Shown one piece after another: positions 55,601 to 64,000 of a stretch of DNA of 64,000 nt. A program made the translations under genes and the position numbers. How positions within the stretch are numbered: position 1 is the stretch's first letter; each line of letters begins with the position of its first letter. The DNA lies in NCBI GenBank assembly GCA_022605955.1, contig JAKCOZ010000022.1:1116001-1180000 (forward strand). Direction: 5' to 3'. The notes under the pieces were generated by a model that saw nothing but the letters and a program-made list of their open reading frames with translations, ran no database searches and had not been told where the DNA came from. This stretch comes from Rallus limicola. Its lineage: Eukaryota; Chordata; Aves; Gruiformes; Rallidae.

Positions 55601-58600
55601 TCCATTCACAATGTTTGTCAAATAAAACTGCTGCAGCACAAACCAAACCTTAGTTTAAGCAGAAGCCCCCTCTCTTGGCCTCAAACAGCTCTTTTGCTAG
55701 GTGAACACATGACATGGCTTTTAAGGATGCAAACGGCTCTTTCAGAGCTGCTGAAGGGTGTCGCTGTCACCGGCAGTCACAGTACCCTACCTGTGCAGAA
55801 AAGGAAGTAGGAAGCGGGCTCCAGGTTCAACCTGATGTAGCGAGCCTTCCCATCCACGCTCAGGTGTGCTGTGGAGCCGATCTGCTGGCCACTTTTTCCT
55901 GAATGGATGAAGGTCTGAATCTACACGGGAAAGGGATTAAAAAGAGGAAAAACGGGGTTAGAGCCACCTTGTGCTGTTACTGCTCCAACGGGAGCGATTT
56001 CCAAGGCTGCCGAGCAGCAGCTGATCGGGAGCGGCACAGGTTCGGATGAAGAGTCTCTCCCTGGTTTTGGAGGTGTGGGGACAAGGCAGATGATCCCTCT
56101 ACCCGTGAACGTTTCTGCACATTCGAAAGGCCCTTGCAGCAGAGCCATGTGCCCTGAGGTGCTACTGTCCCTGCCAACCACCCACCCTGCAGGCTGGGAG
56201 CAGTGAACAGCCAGCCTGACCCTGCTGAGGACAGCAACGGCTTGTTTGAGCCTCCTGAGCAGTGACAAGGACAGAGAAGACCTAAAGGCAGAAACAAAGC
56301 AGCATCTGGGCACAGGGGAAAACTGGCTTCACATAGTAGCTCTGCTAAATGTTTTAAGTGCCCTAATCTGCTCCCGCTAAAGCTGATGGGAGTTTGAGGG
56401 CAGCAAAGAGCTGCTGGGTTCCTTTATGTTCTTTGTGGAAGGTAACAGGATCCACTAAAAACATTTCACCCAGAAGAGCAAAGGATAAAACCAGGATCAG
56501 ATTCCAATGTCTGGGCAAGTCATGGCCTGGGGAGAGCAGTGCACACTAGGGAAAATGATCGAGGGAAAGGGCATCCACAAGAGATGCTGAGTCAGGCAGG
56601 AACCCTTCCCTCTTCCATCAGAGGGAGAGACTCAGAAAGAGAAGGAACTCTGTCATTCTCCAAGTGAACATGGAAGGTCTGGCAGGTGGATAAGAGGCAG
56701 AGTTTGCCAGGAAGAATGCAGAACACAGCTGGAGGAGGAGAGTGCATCCAACAGCTGTTCCCAGCCTCCCGCACTGGGAGGAGACACATACCAGCTCTTG
56801 CAGACCAGCTTCACCTTTACACACAGCCACCGGTTCAGCAGCTGCCCGGGGCTGGTAAGAGCGAAAGGGAGTCACGCAGTGCATGAGAACTCACAGCGCC
56901 CTGCGCACTGCCCTGCTGCGGTAGGCAACGTCAGCCAGAGGAACATCCTCTCTTTCTGGGTGTGGGACTCGCAGCAGGTGGGGTCAAAAGAAAAAAGAAA
57001 GGTGCCACCTAACTCCTCCAGCACAGAGACCCTTCCCACAGGCTGCTCAAAGCTCCATCACTTCAGGAAACAACATGATCACGTAGCATTCAATGTCAGC
57101 TCCTGCGAGCAACAAAACCAATGTATTTAAGTCCCGAATCTCCCTTCCAACAAGAGTGCTGCTTCCAAGGCGTGGAACCCTGCTCAAGCTCCCTACATCT
57201 CGTGTGATTTCTCAAAGAAGAACGTGCTTCTATTTCAGCTACCAGAGTGCTTGCCAGGGCCAGAGGGAGGGGGACTGCATTCCAAGATAGCTAGAGGAGT
57301 TAAATGGAAAGTGGACCCAAAGACAGTCTCCAGAACAGAGACTACATTCAAACATTCCTCAGCCGACAAAGATTTAAAGAAAACAAAAGTCTTGAGATAG
57401 CTGGGATAGCAAAAGGAGGGAAGAAAACAGAGGGAAAACATAGGAGTCTAAGAGGATGGAATTTCTGATGACTCTGGTAGGAATGCCTCGGGAAGCAAAG
57501 CCCCTCTTGTTATGGAGTGCTGCGATATGAGGTTCACAGGTTCCCACTCCCCCAGACCTGCAGGGAGCCCCAGCTTCTGGAGGCTCAAAGCAGGACAGAA
57601 CACAATGCCATGCCACTCAGTCACAGATGCAGAAGTTTTAGGTTAAAACCACCTTCAGCTTCATAGCTTTGCCGCTCCAAGAAATAGGAAAAGCAGTGTG
57701 GGAACGGAGACAACACGGCCACCAGCTCTTCCACTCAATGGGCCCAAGTCAGAGCCAACCAGCACGGTGACACCAGGGAAAGCTGTGTGAAGCTGACCAC
57801 AGCAGCAATACAAAAGGTATCAGGAAAAGGACAGTGGTGGTACAAAACCTGCCAGCTTGTGCTTTGGTCCCAGAGCCAGACCTGTCAGGCTATGTTCACT
57901 TCCACCTCTCTGAGCATAGTCCTGGGAAACTGCAAGCTCATCTGGCCTGGGCTCGCACAGCTGGGGCACAGACAGCCAGAGGCATGATGGAAAGGGGAGG
58001 GAGGGATGGATTCCCAGCCAGCTTTCTCCTTTCCTTTTTTTCTTTTCTTTCCTTTCCCGCCCCCCGCCCCCACACACACTTTAAAACCACAAAACACTTG
58101 CAGTGCTTTGGGAGTACACTTCCACAGGGTGGGAACAAACCCATCCCAAACCCACAGAGACCTCTAGGCACTCCCTCTGGGACTATGAGATCAAAACAAG
58201 TAACATTCCTGCCGTGCCCTGCAGGCCACCACTGGGTTATCACAGTGTCAGAGCGACATACCTGATCTCCTGCAGTAATAAAAATGATCAGGTCCTGAAC
58301 TCCATCGCTATCCACATCTGGAATCACTGACACGGGAGTCAGCACAGTGTAATTAGCTCCAAAGTCACTGGGCTGCCTCCACTGAACCTCTCCTAGAAGA
58401 CAGAATTATTGGGAAATGTTCAGAGAAGGAGAAGGCTGCAGCAGTCAGCCATGTGCAGCAGTCAGTTGCCTGCCTCATGGGGTGCCTCTCTGCATTGCCA
58501 GTACAGCCCAGTACACACAGTACATCAGTGTGCACCGAAAGGAACACCAGCTGCCCGTGCACACAAACCCAACACCTCAGGCACAGAGAGCAGCTCGCTT

Positions 58601-61600
58601 TTCTCCTGCCTGAGGTTAACAAATCTCCCAGCTGGGTTCACAGCATGGAGAATCCTTCTTTGGGATCTAAACCCCAGCTGCTGCGTGCTTCCATCTGTGC
58701 AGGCATTCTAAGTCCACAAAGGAGCAGGGCTCTGACCACAGTGTTGCAGCTGCTCATGACACAACCTGCAGCTTGCCTCCTGCCGAGGTTCCACACTGGC
58801 ACGACTCAGCCCCAGCTCTGCTCACATCCCACCTCTCCCCTGAAGAACACACAGTGTGTTCAATCTGACCTGTAACTAGAGGCAGCAAAGCTTAGGTGTT
58901 TAAAAAACCCACAGGGTGCATGTCCAGGGTGGGTTTCTCTTCACCAGATCAAGGCCAGCGGAGCAGCCCTGCTCCATACACCTTGCCCGGGACTGCTGGC
59001 CACCTCCCAGTCAGAGTCTGCAGTGGAAGCTGATGAGCTGGGGGTGACCAGTGGGAGTTTTTCTTTTCAAGGACAGAAGTGACCAACCAGGTGCTCAGAG
59101 GGGCAATGCTCACCCTCCCCTTCAAGCATGGTCGGACACAGCAATCATCACTTCAGGAAGGCAGAGCAGCCATCTGCTCTTTGGTGGGACATCGGCTGCG
59201 CTGAAGGCCAAGGTATTAGGGCCTGACACTGCCTGCAATGATTTTAGGCAGGAGCTATTTCCAGTAGGATTCCTCCAAAGCTTTTACACTGAAAAAAATA
59301 TACTTGGATTTGTTGCTATGGCAACAGATGTAAGTAGAAGAGTGCCGCAGGAAACCACCGGCGGGCACAGACTTTTACCCCCGAAGATGACAAGCAGGCA
59401 AAGGAAGGGAAGTTTTAAATAACTATATCCCAGCTTCAGCACAGCCCCAAGCCACAACAGCAAGCCCAGGCTGATGAGATCTCCATATCCATGGTCTGTT
59501 CTTTGCAGTTAGTGGATACAGCTCTGGAGGAAGCACCATACTCTCTGAAAAGCACAGTCTGCCTTAACCACAGAGTCACCAGGTTGGAAAAGACCTTTAA
59601 GATCATCGAATCCAACCGTTCCTGTCCTCTGCTAAGCAGGCAACAGTGAGATGGATTCACCACAGAGAACCTGGGAAGCTTGCATGCTCTAACAACCCTG
59701 GAGAACACGAGCTGTGGATCCAGTCCCATCCCGCTCCACCGGCAGGAGCCAGGACTGTTCTGCCCGACACGCAGAGTGCCTCCTCAGAGCCCAGGCCACA
59801 GCAGCAGCATGGGTGGAAATCGGAGAAGTGCCTAGATGGCAAATCTGACCTGTGTGAAAGGTGTTGGGTTTTGTCACACAGAACAAATAATAAAATTAGA
59901 ACTTCAGAGCTCTGGCTTCACGCTGCAGCAGAGGACACAAAGCATGGCTGCTTCAGGCTGGATGGGGTCCAGGCGCAGAGCCAAAGACTGTGCTCTCCCA
60001 GCCTGTGGCTCACAGGCTACCCCAGCTAAAGGCAGGTCCCTTTTACCGAGCAGTCAGACCCCTCACCCATGCTCCTGCCCACTTGTCTCCTAAACTCTTG
60101 GAAGCTCCTGGCATCCACTGTACGGTGAAGATGTATCCCCTTTCAGTTCTGTGACCCTAGTGCTTGCTGAAGTTCCTGTGACAGGAACTCATCGCTCCCT
60201 GTTCCTCCACTTCTCACTCATGTTACCAGACCTTCCTCCAGTGACACATCCTCTGAGTCCTGATTTATTTAGCCATTTCTTGCACAGAAGGGATTTCACA
60301 TGTGTATCACTGGATCCCCTTTGTGCCATGTCCCTCAGGAGACCAGTGAAGGCCAGACTTGCTTGCAGGGCTCACGGTGCAGGCTGCTGGAGCATACGGA
60401 GAAGAGGGAAGGTGTGACAGTACCTCCTTACCTCCTCCTCAGGCCCAGCTGCCAGCCCTGGCAGAGGTGGGACATTCAGCCACGCAGACTTCTGCTTTGA
60501 CCTGGAACAGCTAATCTTAAGCTCCTGTGTCCCAGTTTGCTTGTAAGATAAACATGCAGGAACGTTCCATGTCCCCCATGCAACCCTACACTTCCTGTCT
60601 TGTTTGCTCAGGTCATTTATTCTGGCAACAAAGAAAAAGCAAAGCTTAAAAGGCGACCCAAATGGCCAGAAAAGCACTAACTTTATCAGCGTTTAAAGAT
60701 CAAACCCACGTCAGACACTGTAGATGGTAATCTGCCTACCTCTCAGTCACTCTTCCCACAGCAGGCAGAGGCTGGGTAGCAGGAGCACCCTGGAACCTCA
60801 CCAGTCCTCCACCACGGTGAATCATTAACCACTGAAGACTTGTGACTGCTGTTTGCAGCACAACGCACTGTGGGGCAGACTTGGCCATACGTTCAGCCCA
60901 TCCAAACACATTTTGTTCTGATCTGCCCTCTGAACCCCAAGTAAAAGCCAACTACACTATGAACCCCCTTTAGCCAAAAGGTGCCAAACACGTCAGCTTC
61001 TGGGCTACTCACTTCTCTAGCTGAAACAACTTTCCATCTCTTGCTTTGAATTTATCTGTGGAACTTTCCCTTACTGTATTGTTCATAGACTGGTCTGGGT
61101 TGGAAGGGACCCCAAGGATCACAGAGCTCCAACCCCCTGCCACAGGCAGGGACACCAACAGGCCTGGAGCTACACAAGGTTGTCCAGGGCCCCATCCAAC
61201 CTGGCCTTGAACACCCCCAAGGGATGGGGCACCCACCCCCTCTCTGGGCAGCCCCTTCCAGCCCCTCACCACTCTCTCTGTAAAGAACCTGCCCCCTAAG
61301 ATCTCATCTAACCCTTCCCTCCTTCAGCTTCACTCCATCCCCCTTGTCCTGCCAGGCTCTGCCCTTGAACAAGCTGATTCCCCTCCTGTTTCACTGCTCC
61401 CTTCAGGGACTGGAAGGCTGCAATGAGGTCCCCCTGCAGCCTTCTCTTCTCCAGGCTGAACAAGCCCAGCTCTCTCAGCCTCTCTTCATAGGGGAGCTGC
61501 TCCAGCCCTCTGATCATCTTCATGGCTCCTCTGACCCCTCTCCAACAGTTCCACATCTTTCTTTTATTGGAACCCCAAGCTTTGGACACAGGATTCCAGC

Positions 61601-63308
61601 TGGGGCCTCACAGGGACAAAGCAGAGAGACAATCCCCTCCCTGTACCTACTGGCCACCCCTCTCCTGATGGAGCCCAGGGTCCCATCACCCTCCTGAGCT
61701 GTGAGAGCACACTGCCCCCGCAGTGTTGCCGTGGCTTAGCACAGTTCCCCTGCCCCATGCTTGTGCTGTTTCCTTATGGCTGTCTCCTGGCCCAGCAGCC
61801 ACCCTTCCGCCTTCTGACGGAACAGCAATTACTTCGTTAACAGTCTGTAAATAACTGCCCTAAAGCCTGTTAATGAGGCAAGTGGTGCTAAGGTATCTCA
61901 GCCGGGACACCCGCTTTCCAGCTCCATGTGTCTACATTTTCATCGACACTGGACATCAGAAGCGACACCAGATCGTCCTTGGGCTCCTCTGAGCTGTCCC
62001 TCTCGCTAGTTCTCCCTCACAGTGTTTAGAAAACAGTGTGTGAGGGGTCCAATACTGGATGCACGGGATGGGACGCTGCCAGGGTAGAACCTTCAGCTCA
62101 AAGTTTAGAACCTTTGAAACAGGAAAAGCAGATTTATCTTTTCCCCCATTTCTCCCACGCAGAAATTAATTTCAGGCTCCACCAGCAAAGACTGTTCAAA
62201 CAGGTGGTGGCTGCCCAGACTAGAGGAGCACAGGCACTCTTACCCTCACCCTGTGCTGGGGAGACAGTGAGGGATTTCTCCATCTATAGATTCAGAAATG
62301 AAGGCAGCTTTCCAACAGGACCAGCAAAATCCCGGACTACCCAAACTGGTGAGTATCTATCCTGAGTGCTCTCCTCAAGGACTTTTAAGCCCATAAATCC
62401 CTAAGCCTCCCACTCCTCTGGCCACTGCAGGCACCCCTCGCCCTCACACGCAAACAATTAAGGAACATTGTGGGTTTTCATCCAACCCCCGGGAGTATCA
62501 AGTGACACTTGGAGCTGGCGACTGCTTCTCCTGTTTCAAAAGCTGCTGAGAAGCTGTTCTGGTAACACAGAGGCTGGCACAAAGCACTGCCACAGAGCCC
62601 AGCCTTTGGAACGGAGAGGCTGAGAAGGACAGCCCAGCGAACAGCCCTGGCAAGGCTTCTGAGATAATAAATACCCTGCGCCCATCGTTCCCGAGCCAGC
62701 GAGTCACGCTGCCAAACCCAGCCACTGAGGTCTGAAGGTCAGTGGGTGAGGAAGAGAGCAGCATGGTCCCTGTAAGGCAGTGGTACTTTGCTCATCACTC
62801 ACCTTTCTGCAGGCTGACTGCCGTAAGAGACATCGGCTTCCCTATGACCAAGCAAGCCGGGGTCTCAGCCCCACCAAGCCTGATGCCACACTCCATCCAC
62901 TCAATCTCCTCGGCAGCAGGCGTCTCCCAGAGCGCTTGGCCGTTCGTGCCGGTCACGGCAGCCACGAAGGCACACGGAGAAGGCAGGCCTGGGGAGAAGA
63001 GTCATCAGAAAGAGCGTGACCTACACCCGTCTCTGCTGCTCTGCAACCCCGAGAGCTGGGGCTCCCCCAGCTCCTCTCCCCACCCAGCCAGATCGGGTTT
63101 CTCTCCCAGGCCCACAGCAGCCTCACTAATTAGAATGAAGAGAGAAACAACAGCCCCTTTACAACCAGGTTTCTGTTTCCGAATCACCCACCCGCAGCTG
63201 AGCAGGATCTGTTCAAGCTGCCGCTGCCATTGCTGGCTTTGAATGCAAAGATGACATCTTGCACTTTGTCTTCATTCACATCTTCTATAGCGAGGAACTG
63301 GTAGGCCA
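52413..63308 (-). CDS. FAM234A: FAM234A (ITFG3), 3' ten coding exons
   Basis: Join on the - strand of 63308-63192, 62988-62803, 58392-58262, 55920-55791, 55375-55237, 54956-54816, 54413-54335, 53827-53675, 52866-52764 and 52624-52413: 462 residues plus a split first codon and a stop; all phases agree. Human FAM234A has about 552 residues, so roughly 85 N-terminal residues, including the transmembrane anchor, lie beyond the right edge. It is a poorly characterised single-pass membrane protein with an extracellular beta-propeller-like, FG-GAP-type region. Integrin-alpha-like calcium-loop phrases are visible ([27 protein letters not shown]), as are [32 protein letters not shown] and several N-linked sequons (NGS, NRS, NYT, NVS, NST). 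The C terminus is YRMRFQSRV. It converges on RGS11. Paralogue FAM234B is less likely given the synteny and length. Confidence 0.93.
52764..52866 (-). CDS. FAM234A: FAM234A coding exon
   Basis: 103 bp after ctcggtttcag: [20 protein letters not shown], then [14 protein letters not shown]. Donor GTAAGT. Confidence 0.94.
53675..53827 (-). CDS. FAM234A: FAM234A coding exon
   Basis: 153 bp, 51 codons: [20 protein letters not shown], then [20 protein letters not shown]. Donor GTGAGT. Confidence 0.95.
54010..54112 (-). mobile_element. CR1 LINE 3'-end fragment (antisense on + strand)
   Basis: On the + strand begins tcatagaatcatagaatgg, the reverse complement of the CR1 terminal repeat, followed by 'gggttggaggggacccca' and 'ctccaacccccctgccac'. 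Lies in a FAM234A intron. Confidence 0.9.
54335..54413 (-). CDS. FAM234A: FAM234A coding exon
   Basis: 79 bp after ctctcccgtag: [20 protein letters not shown], then GPNRKK. Donor GTTTGA is unusual but gives the expected frame into VMIVESGSG. Confidence 0.9.
54816..54956 (-). CDS. FAM234A: FAM234A coding exon
   Basis: 141 bp after tccttgtgcag: [20 protein letters not shown], then [18 protein letters not shown]. Donor GTAGTG is weak. Confidence 0.93.
55237..55375 (-). CDS. FAM234A: FAM234A coding exon
   Basis: 139 bp after cttgccacag: [20 protein letters not shown], then [19 protein letters not shown]. Donor GTGTGA is weak, but the frame continues exactly. Confidence 0.92.
55791..55920 (-). 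CDS. FAM234A: FAM234A coding exon
   Basis: 130 bp: [20 protein letters not shown], then [20 protein letters not shown]. Donor GTAGGG. Confidence 0.93.
55921..58261 (-). other. FAM234A: FAM234A intron, 2.3 kb
   Basis: No exon recognised. Contains the pyrimidine tract at 58022-58079 (purine on the sense strand). Confidence 0.7.
58022..58079. repeat. Polypyrimidine/polypurine tract
   Basis: About 58 bases of T/C runs on the + strand ending in C-rich and (CA)n sequence. Confidence 0.85.
58262..58392 (-). CDS. FAM234A: FAM234A coding exon
   Basis: 131 bp after ctgtcttctag, donor GTATGT. Reads [20 protein letters not shown], then [20 protein letters not shown]. Second calcium-loop motif. Confidence 0.95.
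59312..59325 (+). promoter_or_regulatory. X-box-like (RFX) palindrome
   Basis: gttgctatggcaac differs at one position from the symmetric RFX site GTTGCCATGGCAAC. Intronic; occupancy unknown. Confidence 0.4.
59574..59640 (-). mobile_element. CR1 LINE 3'-end fragment
   Basis: Short stretch with 'ggttggaaaagacctttaag' and 'atcatcgaatccaaccgtt', the reverse complement of a CR1 subfamily 3' end. Lies in the largest FAM234A intron seen here. Confidence 0.82.
61083..61720 (-). mobile_element. CR1 LINE fragment, about 640 bp
   Basis: Reverse-complement CR1: 'tgggttggaagggacccca', 'ctccaaccccctgccacagg', 'gttgtccagggccccatcc', 'cttctcttctccaggctg', 'gagctgctccagccctctg'. The longest mobile-element copy in the window, lying within a FAM234A intron. 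The right boundary is approximate. Confidence 0.93.
62803..62988 (-). CDS. FAM234A: FAM234A coding exon
   Basis: 186 bp after cttctccccag, donor GTGAGT. Reads [20 protein letters not shown], then EWMECGIRL and [20 protein letters not shown]. Confidence 0.95.
63192..63308 (-). CDS. FAM234A: FAM234A coding exon (first in window)
   Basis: 117 bp after gtctcttacag, donor GTGGGT. Reads [20 protein letters not shown], then [18 protein letters not shown]. First FG-GAP-like calcium-loop motif. Confidence 0.93.
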
Positions 63309-64000
63309 CTGTAAGAGACATCACAAGGCAAGGGTTGGTGAGGATTGCCTCACCCAGCACAGAGCTGCCTGGAGCAAAACACGAATTCCTAGAGACCTAC
63401 TCATTGCCTCCATCTCTGATGCTATGAAGCACTGGGACAAACTGACTTTTCTGTCAAAAAAAGCCACTGACATGAGTACCAAGGACTGGACATCAGTGCC
63501 AAAGGAGATTTTAACTTTGCTGTCCCCCAGAGGATTGGTCTTTTTTTAAAGCCAAGCAGCCAGAATTTGAGCTACGTTGGAGAAAGAACAACTCCGGGTG
63601 TAGTGTGGGGTTGTTATTCCCAAAATATGGAAAAAACCCAAAGAAGCCCCAGGAAACTCAGCCCCAGATACCCCACCTCTTTCACCCTAAGCTAAAAGCC
63701 ACCTTCCTCAGCTCAGAGCAGCAGAACCAGGGATTCCTAGGGGAACACATGAAGTGCAGTCCCTGGTGCAGTGCACCAGCTCTGCACTGAGAGCCTCGCC
63801 AGCATGCACCCATGGCACGCAAGCATTAAGGAAAGCTTCCAGAGAAGCGGATGCTGACCCCCCCCAGGGGAGCAGTGCCCAGGCTCAAGAGCCAACTAAC
63901 TACGCATCTGTGCGATTTAGGAAAAAAACAACCCACCAAAACAGAAAAAAAGGACAAAATTCCTCTTCTTCCTTTCCTGGTAGCTATGGGGGGCAGGGGG
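63309..64000 (-). other. FAM234A: FAM234A intron continuing beyond right edge
   Basis: No exon with a transmembrane segment is visible. T-rich and A-rich runs near 63541 and 63920-63960 only. Confidence 0.65.

Larger units (their letters stand above)
58393..62802 (-). other. FAM234A: FAM234A intron, 4.4 kb, with CR1 copies
   Basis: Contains CR1 fragments at 59574-59640 and 61083-61720 and an X-box-like word at 59312-59325. No exon recognised. Confidence 0.7.

Overview
This is a vertebrate nuclear window, almost certainly from a bird (chicken-like, probably galliform). The evidence is GT-AG spliced exons, several CR1 LINE fragments with the bird-type 3' end, a GC-rich CpG-island promoter and the gene content. 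Five protein-coding genes are recognised from their exon translations. Their order is the vertebrate AXIN1 - PDIA2 - ARHGDIG - RGS11 - FAM234A block, which in human lies on 16p13.3 next to the alpha-globin domain. No prokaryotic gene, operon, CRISPR array or RNA gene was found.

Layout. 1-33545 holds the 3' two thirds of AXIN1 (+): 8 coding exons spread over 30 kb, with large introns, ending in the DIX domain. 35494-38849 holds PDIA2 (-): 11 coding exons, an intact 541-residue ER protein disulfide isomerase ending in RDEL. 39093-42824 holds ARHGDIG (-): 6 coding exons, whose frame is broken three times next to G/C runs in this sequence. 43752-48737 holds RGS11 (+): 17 coding exons, intact, 470 residues. 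49942-63308 holds the 3' ten coding exons of FAM234A/ITFG3 (-); its N-terminal, membrane-anchor part lies beyond the right edge. Orientations are > < < > <. AXIN1/PDIA2 and RGS11/FAM234A are therefore convergent, ARHGDIG/RGS11 are divergent from one CpG island, and ARHGDIG/PDIA2 are head-to-tail with only about 240 bp between them.

The genes do not form one pathway. AXIN1 is the Wnt destruction-complex scaffold, PDIA2 an ER oxidoreductase, ARHGDIG a membrane-associated RhoGDI, RGS11 a G-protein GTPase activator of the R7 group, and FAM234A a single-pass membrane protein with FG-GAP-like repeats. Their linkage is conserved synteny rather than functional coupling.

Non-coding features include a 30/20-bp composite minisatellite beside a perfect CTCF-core match in an AXIN1 intron, a dense cluster of GATA-type hexamers, paired RFX X-box-like motifs in an ARHGDIG intron, a repeat- and G4-rich divergent promoter, a 28-base C run, and CR1 fragments. 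I see no new molecular system. The observations most worth checking are the ARHGDIG frame breaks and the unusual PDIA2 active-site and retention motifs.
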